Source of the DNA: Straminergon stramineum
Lineage: Eukaryota > Streptophyta > Bryopsida > Hypnales > Calliergonaceae
Length of the DNA: 64,000 bases
NCBI GenBank assembly: GCA_963920665.1
Contig: OY987269.1
Location: forward strand, 20,586,501 to 20,650,500
Direction: 5' to 3'
Made by a program: the position numbers and the translations under genes. Under the pieces are notes generated by a model that saw only the letters and a program-made list of their open reading frames with translations, was not told where the DNA came from and searched no databases. The first letter of the stretch is position 1; each line of letters opens with the position of its first letter. This document shows positions 49,051 to 60,854 of this stretch, one piece after another.

Positions 49051-49355
49051 TATGAACTCATTTATGGTTGTCTCAACCATTTATTTAGTACAACTGCAAT
49101 GCAACACTAAAACAAGCATGGGAACGGTGCCAATGGGGCTTTTAACTTATTTCTACAAAAAAACTCTCCCTAATGTAGTCGTTGTAGCCAACGGTATTTT
49201 CCAAGGCTCTTCACATGGAGAGTCCTTGCTTAGAATTTTTGCATGATTTGCTGAATCTGAAATAGTACATTGGAAGTTTAGATTTTCTAATGATGACGAC
49301 ATGTGGTGATGGTTCATGAATTTGAAAGGGGAGGAATTTTTCTAACAATGAAGAG
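49051..49355. other. Left part of the Harbinger-containing block
   Basis: The copia/Harbinger junction lies somewhere near 49050. I could not find a clean terminal inverted repeat or TWA duplication here. Confidence 0.35.
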
Positions 49356-50376
49356 TTGCAAGTTTGTAGGGGGGTCCTACAAATTTCACAAGATCCAATT
49401 CACAACAACGGGCAATACAAAGAAGCATTTTGGCATAGAGTGAGTCAAAATTTCAATGATAATTGTCCGAGTACTATTGATGAGTGTCCAAAGAGGTCTT
49501 TGGAAACCAAGTGGTGTGTGATTAAGCATGATGTGAGTAAATTCATTTCCGTTTATGATCATTGTTTTAGTGTTAAAGAAACTAGAACTTCATTAGACAA
49601 TGTTTTGCAAAATGCACTTGACCTTTACAAGGTTAAAGATGCAAAGCAAAGGCCATTTGTATTTCTACATTGTTGGTTGCTCCTTAAGAAATGCCCTTGT
49701 TGGATGGAGACCCCTAGGGAAAGAGCACCACCTACACTAGATAAACCAATCGAAGTATCACAAGCCGATGAAGGGGAACTTGCTGACTTTGAAGGAATAC
49801 TAAGTAAAGATGCCAACATTGTTTCGATTCCTGTGCAAAACACAACAAACTCTCGCAAATGGCCACACCCAATTGGAAACAATGTGGCCAAGGTAGACCA
49901 GTATATGTTAACACTACAAAAGAGCAGTGTCAATTCAGACATTTTTAGTCAATTGGAAGGGGTTGATTTGGACAATATTTTGTCAATTTTATGTCATTTC
50001 GAACATTTTTCTGTCAATTTGGACACTGTTAGTAGATTAGAAGGGGTTAATTCGGACATTGTTTTCTTGTAGTGTAAGCCAAAAGGAAAATGCCATGTGT
50101 GTTCAAGCCCAAGACACCACAAACTTTGGAGCTTCGAACACTTTGAAAGTGAAGGCACTTTGAGATCAAGCTATATTGTCATTATTTACTGTGTTGGAGC
50201 TAGATCATCTCTCCAATCAAGCTTGGGAGTATTTGGAGATGAGACATGAGGAGAAAATGGAGAAATTGAAGGATCGCATAAAATCTAGGAAAATGGCCAA
50301 GGCGAAATTGGCAATTACTATTGCGAGGGAGGCTTGGGCAAATGTTGCCAAAGTAGCACACACTACCACAAATTGA
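49356..50376 (+). pseudogene. PIF/Harbinger ORF1 (SANT/Myb-like, NAM-associated type), split by a MITE
   Basis: The first half (49356-49911) has ISQDPIHNNGQYKEAFWHRV, SLETKWCVIKHDVSKF, FVFLHCWLLLKKCPCW and PIGNNVAK, the pattern of the plant SANT-like plus NAM-associated C-terminal proteins that partner Harbinger transposases in DNA binding. It is interrupted at 49912-50074. If that insert and one TAA are ignored, the same frame continues through FGASNTLKVKAL, one TGA (50161-50163), and then the coiled-coil-like EYLEMRHEEKMEKLKDRIKS to the stop at 50376. The element is converging toward the minus-strand transposase at 57.4 kb. It is non-functional. Confidence 0.8.
49912..50074. mobile_element. 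163-bp CACTA-type MITE
   Basis: Starts CACTACAAAAGAG and ends TTTTCTTGTAGTG, with TAA on both sides (49909-49911 and 50075-50077), the 3-bp target duplication of CACTA elements. Inside are repeated words (gtcaattcggacatt, ttggaaggggtt) resembling subterminal repeats. Confidence 0.92.
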
Positions 50377-51586
50377 GTTCCACCTTCCCCAATGGCTCCA
50401 CTGCGAATTTCAATTCCACCTTTGGATTCACCAACTTTAAAATGGGTAAGATGACCCCACCCAAACCCTATTTTTTTAAGTCAAAATGATTTTTCAGACA
50501 TCACTGAAGAATTTTCTCAACATGGCAATGATTTTGACGGAGATGAAGCCTCTCCAACTCAAATTTCAACTACATAACAAGATTCACAGCAAATTCATAC
50601 AAGTGCCACACTGCTACCAATTTCCAATTTGGGGGGCAATCACACCAACACCCCAACGAAGAAGAGCACCTCTCCATTTCATCAAATTCATTGCCTACAA
50701 GTGAGGTTTTGTTTTCTATTTCTTTTAAAATAGAGAAAACAAGATTTGTATTCTAAATTTCCTTCGTGTCAAGATTTAGGGTTAAGACCAGCTATAATTC
50801 TTTCCAAATGAATTGTCTATTTGAGTGCTTCCATTCAGTTTGCATGTGCTGAGATTATGGTGTTATATGAGATTTGTTGATGATGCATTACATCAATTTG
50901 ATTTAAACATTGTTTTGTTCCTTGATGTTACTTGGGTACTTTACACAAGTGCATAAGGAAGTTTGATAGCTTAGGAATTTCATTTTCTTCCTATTTTTTT
51001 GTAAGAAGGTAAGGATGCATAATCTCTTCCATGGGTGCGGTTATGTACAGGCATTCAAGGAGTTGTGGCACGACTTATGTCCATTATAACTACCCTCAAC
51101 AATTTCATTACTTTGAAGGGCAAACTTACTCACCTCACAACCTTCCGGAATTTCATTTGACATCACCTCAACCGGACAGAGTGTTTTCTTTCAAGGACTT
51201 ACTAGCGATGCAATTCTGGAACATCAATGGAAGATGAATTTCGATTTCATTGAAAAGGAAATAACAAGAATTGCAAGCACTACGGTGTTTTTCTTTGGGC
51301 TTCGTGAATTTTTGAATTGTGTTTGGAGAATTCTTGTAGGATCTTTTCCTAATTGTTGTAGGGGCACTATAGGTGGGGCAACTTAGCTTGAGCATAGGCT
51401 ACATAGTTCAACATAGTTCATTAGTATGATATCTATAGATTAGAGTAGATTGAGATGGAAAGAAAAGGATGAAAAGTAGTACAACTTTAAAACAAGTTTG
51501 TGGTTTGATTCATTGTTATTTTTTCTCAGGCTAGGCTACATGCTGAATTGAAGACAAGTTTGAACTTATAGAAATCTTTCAATTGA
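50377..51586. other. Harbinger internal sequence
   Basis: No second domain was recognised. One decayed frame near 50490-50700 (Ser/Thr/Asn-rich) might be a further piece of ORF1. Confidence 0.35.
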
Positions 51587-52430
51587 AACTCTAATGTGCA
51601 AGATGCATTACCGATAGGTCAAACATCATGTCTAATTTGAATGTAGACTATTAGATTGTGTTTCAATATCAATCCTATATTTTTATTACTTGAAACTATA
51701 AATTACATATTTTCTATTCAAATTGTAACAAATTGTAATTGTAATTGTAATTGTAATTTTTTTTTTCAAAAATTAAAAATATTAACAAAAATTAGAAAAA
51801 CAAATGTCAAAAGGGTCAAGTGGAAATGGAGATTAGTGTCCAAAAAATTTAATTGGCTATATTATTTCTTACATCTAAAACAACTATAGCAAAGACCTTG
51901 AAGTCAAATTTGACTATCTAACTAAATTTATCCTTTTTCTTAATTGATGTTTATAATTTTGATATCTCTTGCTAGTGGAAAAATTTATTTTCTACTTATG
52001 TTGTTCATTTCAAAAAAAGTAATGGAAACATGAAATTAATATGATTTTTTGAAATTGAAAGATGGAATTAAAATTATATCAATTATAATATATATGTATA
52101 TATTACAATAATTTGTAATTTTTACCATAAATGAAGGTTAGAATGAAAAACTTAATTTTGTAATTGAAATCAAAAATCAATTTAAAAGAACAAAATATGA
52201 ATGAAAACACAACATTCTATATCATTTTGGTTCTAATACATGGAGCTTGCACTTGCAATAATTTTTTCAAGTTTGTGATTTTTTCAAAATTTCAAGATGA
52301 AGTACAAAGAGATCTTCTTAAGCTTCATTTTCTTAGTTAAATCTAATACCAAAGACAATTATATTTAGAGTTGTAACAATTAAAGTCCAGTGAGGTGCGT
52401 CCACTTCTTGGATGAGTTTAAAAGAGTGTA
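51587..52430. mobile_element. TTAA-type short element, copy 3
   Basis: It matches 56121-56985 in reverse complement along almost its full length (for example ggagattagtg, ttgaagtcaaattt, accataaatgaa, caaaatatgaatgaaaa). The outer end is decayed (TTGA then AACTCTAATG where TTAA and TCCCTAAAGG are expected), and the inner end has lost its terminal bases. Confidence 0.75.
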
Positions 52431-53240
52431 CAAACAACTGCATGTATTGTAGTTTAATTAGACATTTTACTAACCTTTGACTTGTCATTGAATTTTTGTT
52501 TTGCTAGTCTCATGTAAAATTTTGGTTTGCCACTCACCTGAAGTTCCAAAAATTGCCTCCAATTGCCTTAGTTTTTTTCTTTTCAACAACTAAAAAGTCA
52601 TTTTAAGATTATTACATATCTTTTCAATTATTTTATAAATCGATCTTTCTACAAATATTATAAGAAGATGCATATTGAGATAATACAATATTTTTCAAAA
52701 TAAATATTATCCAAATACATCTAACAAAAATATCTTGTGTAGGAATTGATATAAAATGGAAATAAAATAATAAAAATAGAAATGTAGACATGTAGTAGTT
52801 AATCTCAAAAATATTTTACTTTAAATTTTAGTTTCTTTTTTTGGAATAAATGAAATAAATTTTTCTTTAATCAAATGAATTACTTCTAGCTAATTTCTTT
52901 TGTCTTGAATTACATCAATAAAATTCATATAAATTTAGTATATGGCCATGTATTTTCTATTCAGTATTCTCTTGGAATATAGATATATAATTTTTCTTAA
53001 TTTATCTTGATTATTTTTTAAACTTTATTATAATGTTCTATTCAAAACAAAATGGCTTCAAAAAAATACGTTTGTCCCCCTTGTACTAAAATTTTTAAAT
53101 TTTGAAGAGCAATAGAAAGCTCATAGGGGGAAAAAAACACAAATATACGACTAAACTACTAAAGTTATTTTAAAAGAAATAATGTATGGGAAAAAACAAA
53201 TTGATTCTAGTATTAAGACTATTGTTGACAAAGATATCCA
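52431..53240. other. AT-rich spacer inside the inverted TTAA pair
   Basis: Nothing was recognised. Confidence 0.4.
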
Positions 53241-54509
53241 AAACTTATGAGCATTAAGGATATCAATTCTTAGAGTTGTAAACAAAGTAATTAAATGTAA
53301 GAAATTACAAAATCTGAGTTCTAAATTTGACAATTCTAAAATGACTGAAATATGTGAGTCATGTGTACTTATGAAAGGAGAGAAAATTTTAGGCATATAT
53401 GTTGATAAATTTTTTTCAAATAAGAAGTGTGAAGAATATTATAATCTTCTAGACTTCACATATGACCATGGAGGGATTGTGGAGCAAGGAGAAGAGGAGA
53501 GTGGTGGAGACATGGTTATGATTGGTTGACAACTTGATACTTTCATGGACAAGCCAAGTATGTAAGTAGCTTCCACCTCAATCACTTTATAATTTATTTC
53601 ATATACTACAAAATAATTCATAAGAAATTAGAGAAATGTAATTATATTATTCATTTGAAGTTGTATAAGAATAATTACATTAATGATGTTATTTGACTAA
53701 ATTATTAATACAATTTCCTAAACACAATTATTTATTGTTTTATCAATATTTGTAGGTATACACAAACATAACAAAAAAAAACAATATAAAACCATCAACA
53801 AAAGAAATTCATAAGCTTGGACAATTATTTACAATTGATGTATGTAAATTTTTACAACCTGCATTCACATCTTGGACATAGTCATTGGAGAACTTGTATC
53901 CAACAACAATTCCAAGAAAATATGGCCGAATTGGAGATACAAGTACCATTCTCCCATTTGGGTATAACTAAAAATTACTAGATATCACCACATAAAGATT
54001 TAGGTGATACTAAAATGGGATTTATTATGTGGTTTACTAAAGGTAATTTGCTTTATATTTAAAATCTGAATTGTTTTTTATTTTCAAAGTTCAACATTGA
54101 TATTACGTATGTAATTCTAATTTTTTTGATGATATAAAACTTCAACATTTGTATGTATTTTAAGAATATAATTTATATTTATATCTTACTTATTAGTATC
54201 GCAATGATATGTCTTTTTTAAATCCTAATTTTTTACTTCTTTTTATTTACATAATATTCATATGGAATCCAAAAAAGAAGTGGAGAGTTTTGCCAACAAG
54301 AGTATGGATTCTACATCAAGCCTAAAGCTGGATCCATTTTGCTATTAGATTCAAGAAATGTAAAACATGGAACTATAGCAAATAGTGGATTTTTGCAAAT
54401 GGGAATTGCTCTCCTTACAAAGAAATCTATTTTAGATTCTTTTGAAAGAATCATAGGAGAAATAGATAAGATTAGGAGAGCTAAAGAGAAAAAATATATA
54501 TTTGTATGA
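53241..54509 (+). pseudogene. 2-oxoglutarate/Fe(II) dioxygenase-like remnant (TET/JBP-like?)
   Basis: Three blocks on plus: about 53241-53529 (KVIKCKKLQNLSSKF, GIYVDKFFSNKKCEEYYNLL); 53757-54042 after an acceptor ttgtag (FLQPAFTSW, YPTTIPRKYGRIGD, then SPHKDLGDTKMGFIMWF with donor GTAATT); about 54281-54509 (GEFCQQEYGFYIKPKAGSIL, then NVKHGTIANSGFLQMGIALL, stop TGA). HKD (53991-53999) fits the metal-binding HxD, and H at 54366-54368 lies about 50 residues on within a GSILLLDSRNVKHGT context, as in double-stranded beta-helix dioxygenases. TET/JBP enzymes oxidise bases in DNA; that subfamily is only a suggestion. At least two in-frame stops (about 53879, 53968) and a frameshift before the HKD show it is dead. 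Confidence 0.5.
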
Positions 54510-56120
54510 TCAAATTCTAAAAACTTACAAAGTAGTTTTAGTTATTTAATATACTACATGTAAAAATGTAGATGCATAGTAGTGATATGTTTGTATTTTG
54601 TATTTTCATCACAAACTAGGGTTTTTTTTGGGGGGGGGGGGGTTGACCCAAGAACCCTAATGGAGCCAACTAGGGGATAACCATTGCTTTGTTTTGAAGA
54701 ATCTTCATTCTAATTCATGAATATGACTTAAAATATGGAAAAAAAATTAGTGAAAAGTTTTTTAGTTATCACTTCTTGACATAATACAAAACAAAAATAA
54801 TTATGTTAAATTTCTAAGTATTAAAAGGGAAAAATGTAGTTGTAACCACTGCTTAATTAGATGAATTATGGATGATTGAAGGACTATTTTAGATGAATAA
54901 GCAACAATTTTTAGTAGAATATTCTAATAATGACTTGTATAAGCACCTCAATAAGGTGCGCATGTGGCTCCTATTAGTTTGCTTGAACAATTTGTAATAA
55001 GCTAGATTTTGAATTCATACATTTTTCAAAAATAGGCAATGCCTTCAATTCATTTTGAATTTTTGTAATAAGATAGATTCTAGATTTTTTTTCAAAACAA
55101 TTGGTATATAGATTTTTTTGATAAAGACAATGGGATGTTTGGATTCATTTTGTATTTTCCTAATTGGTTATAGTGGCTCTTATAAGTATTCATACACTTC
55201 AAAAATTGCCATAACTATTTTTGAATTTCTTTTTCCCCACAAATTGTGAACATGTTGTAGTGCAAGTATTACATTTGTATGAAAAAGATTTTCAAACAAA
55301 TTTTTGGGTTTCTTATAATTTAATAATCAAACTTATTAGTGGAAGAGAATTTTCTTTGCAAGTAAGTTCTTTTCAAGATTTTTTAGTAATTGGAATGATA
55401 ATCAATTCATTTTAAAATTTTATTGAATAAAATCTTTTCACTGAAAGATGACTCTAGATTTATCTATTTATTATATTTCACTCCGAAGATCTCCAAGAAA
55501 ATCATTAAAAATTATATATAAACATTTAACACACTTCTTAAATATTCCATGATTTTTGGAGACTTTGGAAGTAAATTAAAAGGAATGTAATAATTTAGTG
55601 TTTTATTTTAGTTAGTAATATTTCACTCAATAAAATGAATTTTTTTTGGAAATTTTACTAGAAAATTCTAAAGATGATTTTCATTCCAAAGAGTCTTGAA
55701 GAAACTTATATGTCTTACTAAAGAGTCTTGAAGAAAATTATATGTAGTAAAAGTAATTTTTTATTAATAATTTTGATTAAATTATAAAAAATCAAAGAAT
55801 TTTTTGAAATTTTTGAAATCTTTTTTTATACAAGTGTGTTACTTGTACCACAACACATCCAAATTTTGATTAAAATCTATAATTTTTCAATCATCTATGA
55901 TTATTTTTGTAAGTTTATAAAACATCATGAAAGACACTACTTTTTTGCTGCAACAACCTAAGTATGGATTCTTTTCTAATTTTGATGACAATCAGATTTG
56001 GGGATTTTTTTCCCTAATGAGCTAGATCAATTGATAAGTTTGGATGGGAAATCCTATTAAAAAAACAAGGCTTTGACTGACTTGTCTCTATGAATGCAAA
56101 TTGCAAAGTAAGCCCCTTGT
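54510..56120. other. AT-rich spacer inside the inverted TTAA pair
   Basis: There is no gene. It contains a run of 13 G (54630-54642) next to a T-tract. Confidence 0.45.
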
Positions 56121-56985
56121 CTTAACCCCTAGAGGTCTAGGCATCCTAAAAGCGGATGCACTTTGGTCAATGTCAATTGCAACTTTCGAAATAACTATTT
56201 TTGGAATTTGATTTCAACTAATAAAACAAAGTTTAACAAGTTTTGTGTGTCCTCTATTTTAAAATTTTGAGAAATGTCAAACATTGAAAGAATTATTGCA
56301 ATTGAAAGTTCTATGTGTTAGAATCCAAAAATAACACTATATGGTGAGTTTTTCATTCATATTTTCTTTTTCTTAAGATGTATTTGACATTTAAATTATA
56401 AAATTATATTTTTCATTCTATCATTCATTTATGGTAGAAATTACGTATTATTCTAATATGTATTAGAATTGATAGAATTTTATTTCCACCTTTAGCTTTA
56501 AAAATCTACAATAATTTGATTTTCCCCTGAAAATTATTGAAAAGATACAAGACAAATAGAAAATGCATTTGTCCACCAGCAAAAAATATCAAAATTTTAC
56601 TCATAAATCAAATAAAAGGATAAATTTCATTTGATAGTTGAATTTGACTTCGAGATCTTTGTTGTGGCTGTTTTGGGTGTAAAAAATAAAATAACCAATA
56701 GAAAATTTTTCACACTAATCTCCATTGTTACTTTTACCTCTTAAAATATTCCAAATAATTTGAATTTATTTTTGCTATTTTTACTCTTTTATGTTTCATT
56801 TTTGCAACAAAAATGATAACAATTACAATTTTTCAGGAAATCAATGGAAATTTGTCAAAGTGATAAATAATTCAAACTTTCAATGAATAAAAATAAATTT
56901 TTTTTGTTTGAACACTATGAAAAAGTCTAAAATTAGCTTAGACAAGAAGTTTGACCATTTCACAATGAATCAAATCCTTTAGGGA
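56121..56985. mobile_element. TTAA-type short element, copy 4 (865 bp)
   Basis: The left end CCCCTAGAGGTCTAGG follows TTAA (56117-56120). The right end TCCTTTAGGGA is followed by TTAA (56986-56989). The terminal inverted repeats are about 12-14 bp with mismatches. It is an inverted partner of copy 3. No open frame. Confidence 0.8.
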
Positions 56986-57388
56986 TTAATCCATTAGACT
57001 AGATTAGAAAAAAAAATAATCACCAAATGTTAAACAAAAAAATTCGGATCATTCAATGAATGTCAATTTGACTAACAATTTTACATCTCATGAAGGTTGA
57101 AATGAGTTCCAACATTGATAGCCAAACCTACAAGCAACAATGTTATCTAAAAAAAATTAAAAAAAATTGTCACTAGCTGAAGTACAATGCAACCTTTAGT
57201 CTAAACCCAACCTTCTCCTCACAAATGTCAAATGTGGTCCATAACATCATTGTGCAATGCAAAATGGGTATGCATGTTCTTGAATTCATGAATACGAGCA
57301 TTGAGGATTTGAGGTCCTCAAATGTCAAAACTCGTCGCATGTCTCCACCCACAATGTCTTGCTCAAATAGAGGCTCTAAGTCCTCACC

Positions 57389-58500
57389 CTACTTATCTTG
57401 AATAATCATGTTGTGTGGGATGATACAACACATCATAATGTCATTAATTGTGTCTAAATCCCATTGGCGGAATGGATTCTTAACAGTCTCCCATTGAGCT
57501 TGCAAGACTTCAAATGCCCGCTCCACATCTTTGCATACAACATAGTACACTTTGGTATAGTACTCATTTTTTTGACCCTCAGGCACCTTGATAGGTTGCA
57601 AAAAACAAGACCATGACAGATAAATACTATTTGTCAACAAGTAGTAGCGTTGGTACAAATGACTATTAACCTCAAAGGTGATGTCATTTCCTTCATCCCA
57701 CAATAGATTGCATACAAGGGATGAATGATCAAGGACATTGAGGTTGTTGTTGCCCCTTGGCAATCCAAAGAAAGCATGCCAAATCCAAAGGGATTGGTCT
57801 ACTATGGTATCTAGAATAATGCTACAAAGCCCATCTTTGTCTTGGAACTATCCTTGCCAAGCAACTAGACAATTCTTTCAAGTCCAATGCATGCAATCTA
57901 AACTCCCAAATATGCCTAGGAAGCCATGAGCAGTATGGATGTCTATTTGTCTATACAAATTATCTAAGGTCAGTTGCTTCAAAAAATTGGATTGGGAGCA
58001 ACCACAAATGACAACCACAAAACATTTCATGACTTCATTTGCGGTACCCTCTCCCATGTGGCAACACTCATTTGTAGCATTTACCAAAATACCATAGGGA
58101 AGCATTCTTATAGTTGTAGTGTATTCATGTAAGGAAGATAACTCTAACCGCCCAACAATATTACACTTTTGAACAAACCAAGGATCAAAAGCACACACCT
58201 CTTGCACAATGTGCAAAAATTGCTCTTTCTTCATGCGAAAATGACTTCTGAATTTGGATGCATCAAAAGTGCAATCTTGTGCAAAATAATCTTGAAACAA
58301 GCAATCATGGCCAACTTCCCTCTTCTAGAATGCATACCTTCTCCCAAGTGTGCTACCTCCATGTCAAGGGCTTGTCAAAGATGAAGCCCCTTCAAGCACT
58401 TGGGAGAACAAATTTTGGACAAGCTCTTGCTCATATTTGCCATTTGAGGATGATTCTTCAAGCTCCTCTACAATAGCTCTCTCAAGTTCCCTTCACCATT
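57389..58500 (-). pseudogene. PIF/Harbinger transposase (DDE_Tnp_4) pseudogene
   Basis: Reading minus from about 58500: acidic ELERAIVEELEESSSNGKYE, then GGSTLGRRYAF, LFQDYFAQDCTFDASKFR, RLELSSLHEYTTTIRMLPYG, GFLGIFGSLDCMHW, WIWHAFFGLPRGNNNLNVLD, and DVERAFEVLQAQWETVKN, ending IIPHNMIIQDK and TAA-side stop at 57389. The DDE residues are kept: D (57896-57898), D (57728-57730) and E (57521-57523). Four in-frame stops (two near 58330-58370, two near 57850-57880) kill it; the TGA after CMHWT replaces what is usually W. It cuts and pastes with TWA target choice together with ORF1. Reads convergently with ORF1 at 49.4 kb. Confidence 0.93.
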
Positions 58501-58855
58501 GTTCCATTAGCACCTCCAACAGCTCAAGCCTAACTAATCAGCTCACTACAAGTTGCACCAAAATACCAAAATACCAAAATTGTGCTTAGAACTAGAAGAC
58601 GGGAGAGATTTACTCAGGAAATCCAAAAAAATAATGTTTATCATTCCTAGAACCGTTGCCGCATAGGGACATGGCCACAAATGGCAAGCCGGAAAGTGGC
58701 CCGGTCTGCCTCCTCCTCTAACAGTGAACACTTTTTTGACAGCTTCATGGACCCTTTTCTACTTTTACGTTCGAGTTGCTCTTAGACCAGTTGCCCTTGC
58801 CAAGAACCTCAAAATGCAAAACATGGGGCGCTTCACAATCAACAAAATTTCATGA
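58501..58855. other. Right part of the Harbinger block and junction with copia
   Basis: The terminal inverted repeat was not identified with certainty; gagttgctcttagaccagtt at about 58767-58786 is a candidate right end. Confidence 0.3.
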
Positions 58856-59958
58856 TGCTAACTTATACTTATGCATTACTTACTCATGTCGATAGTGATC
58901 CTAGCTCAGTGGCCAAAGTCCACCAAAGTTTTGACACTACTTATTAAAAATGAGCAATTGATACCAAATATCAATCTCTAATGAATAGTAAGACTTGGAT
59001 ATTTGTTGATCTCCCTCCCAAGAAATCTTTAATCAATAGAAAATGGATTTTTCCATTTGGAAGCTCAACACGGATGGTTCTTTGTCACATCATAGAGCCT
59101 AATTTGTTGCCCAAAGCTTCTCATAGGCAAAAAACATTGATTATTTTCAAAATTATTTTGGCACTTATTTGCCCATAATTAGATGACTTCTTTACATATA
59201 CTTTTTGCTTTTGTTACAATTTATGATTATCACATTTATCAAAATAATGGATGTGGTTGGATGCTGTTACTACTTTTCTAAATGAGTAAATGGAGTACTT
59301 GGTGAAGAAATTTATATTTTCCAACCTAAAGGTTATATCCAATCCGGAAACAGACACCAAGTGTATCGACTTTTAAAATCTATCTATGGCTTCAAATAGG
59401 CTCCACATGTCTAGTAAGAGCTATTTGATGACTTTCTATTTAATCATGTTTTTTCTAAATGTACCTCTCACACAAATGTTTTTATTAAATATGATCACAA
59501 CTCTCATTTGATCTTAGGTTTCTATATTGACGACCTGATTTTAATATCCAACAACTTAGAGTACTTATGTGCTACAAATTTTTTGTTTACTCAACGTTTT
59601 TTAATGTCATACAACCATGAGATTGAGTATATACTTTGGTATTCAAATTTGTTGTGATTGATAAATAAGACCCTAACATTAACCCCAAACAAATTGTATA
59701 TTGCTAACATCTTAACCAAATTTAATATGTCCAAGTATAATCCTATCAATATACCTCTCAAAGTTGGGATCGATTATTCTCACACCCAAAGTGCATATCC
59801 CACACAAAACAAAGTTGAAGCTATGAAAGATGTGCCTTATAAGCAAGTTTTGGGTACTTTGCAATACTTGTTTATCTACACGCAATGTAACTTTGCTTTT
59901 CCTATTAACCATGTAGCTCAAATTTTGATTGACCCAATTCCAATCCATTGGCTTGGTA
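58856..59958 (+). pseudogene. Copia retrotransposon: reverse transcriptase part
   Basis: Starts within ALLTHVDSDPSSVAKVHQSF, then QSLMNSKTWIFVDLPP, GYIQSGNRHQVYRLLKSIYG, FYIDDLILISNN (catalytic YIDD at 59523-59534) and YKQVLGTLQYLF to PIHWLG. Frames shift and there are stops. It is the natural continuation of the copia copy ending at about 49050, on the same strand. The coding sequence is cut at 59958 by the TTAA element. Confidence 0.87.
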
Positions 59959-59962
59959 TTAA

Positions 59963-60850
59963 TCCCTAAAGGACTAAGGCCATTTTTTTGGTCTAAAACC
60001 ATTCAAAACTGCCATTTCTATTGCATTCATCCAAGAAAAAATATTAGAATCTAAGCCTAGGATGTTATACTTTACTTGTCTAAGACCAATTAGGCAATTA
60101 GTAAAAATTTCATGAAGTTAGACCTTACACATTGAGAGATATGAGCACTCAAAGTTGAAAAGAAAAAAGGGTTTTGAACATTGTTCTACAATTTCAGATG
60201 ACTTTGACCACCTTTTGTTGAATTTCTTGCACTAAAGACTTTGAAGTTAAATTTTTTTGTATTGAAACATTGAGTTGATAGTGTAGTATTTTTTTTTAAA
60301 TCTTGATTTTCATACTTAAGAAAATTGTTAAGTAGAAGAAGGTCTAAAATTACAAGAAAAACTAAATCATTATTAGCTCTAAGATGGGATTGGAACACAA
60401 TAATTCCAATGGTGAGATTCTTCTAGAAATCAAACTTGAACTTGTCAAAAAAAATTTTGAAAAAATTTTGAAAATTGCATTTAGAAATGAATCCTATAAG
60501 TTATTTTTTCAAGAAGATGCTCATATTGCCCAGAAAACAAGATTGTTCATAACTTTCACATCACTATCCAAACGGAATGAATCAAATTTTCAGATATGAA
60601 TAAAAATATAATCTATGAAAAAAATGAATTTTTTTTCAGGTTTCTATGGATTTATTTTTTTGCTTGCCTAGTGAAAATTTGGGCTTTTTGTGGTAAAACT
60701 TTGCTCCCAAGCACTGATTAAAATAAAAAATTTATTCCCACATAGCTAATAAGTTTTTCTATCTTATGAGAAAGTTTCACTAAAAATTAAGGTCATAGTA
60801 ACCTACCGGAATCTATTTTGTCCCCTAGGGGGACAATGGTCCTTTAGGGG
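59963..60850. mobile_element. TTAA-type short element, copy 5 (888 bp)
   Basis: TTAA at 59959-59962 and 60851-60854. The ends TCCCTAAAGGACTA and (reverse complement) CCCCTAAAGGACCA are inverted repeats. Inside, no protein is recognised, and its interior differs from copies 3 and 4. It interrupts the copia frame between HWLG and the RNase H region. Confidence 0.9.
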
Positions 60851-60854
60851 TTAA

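Noticed and set aside
60001..60050. TAISIAFIQEK-like segment as part of copia
   Set aside because: It lies inside the 888-bp TTAA element; the copia frame resumes only after 60854.
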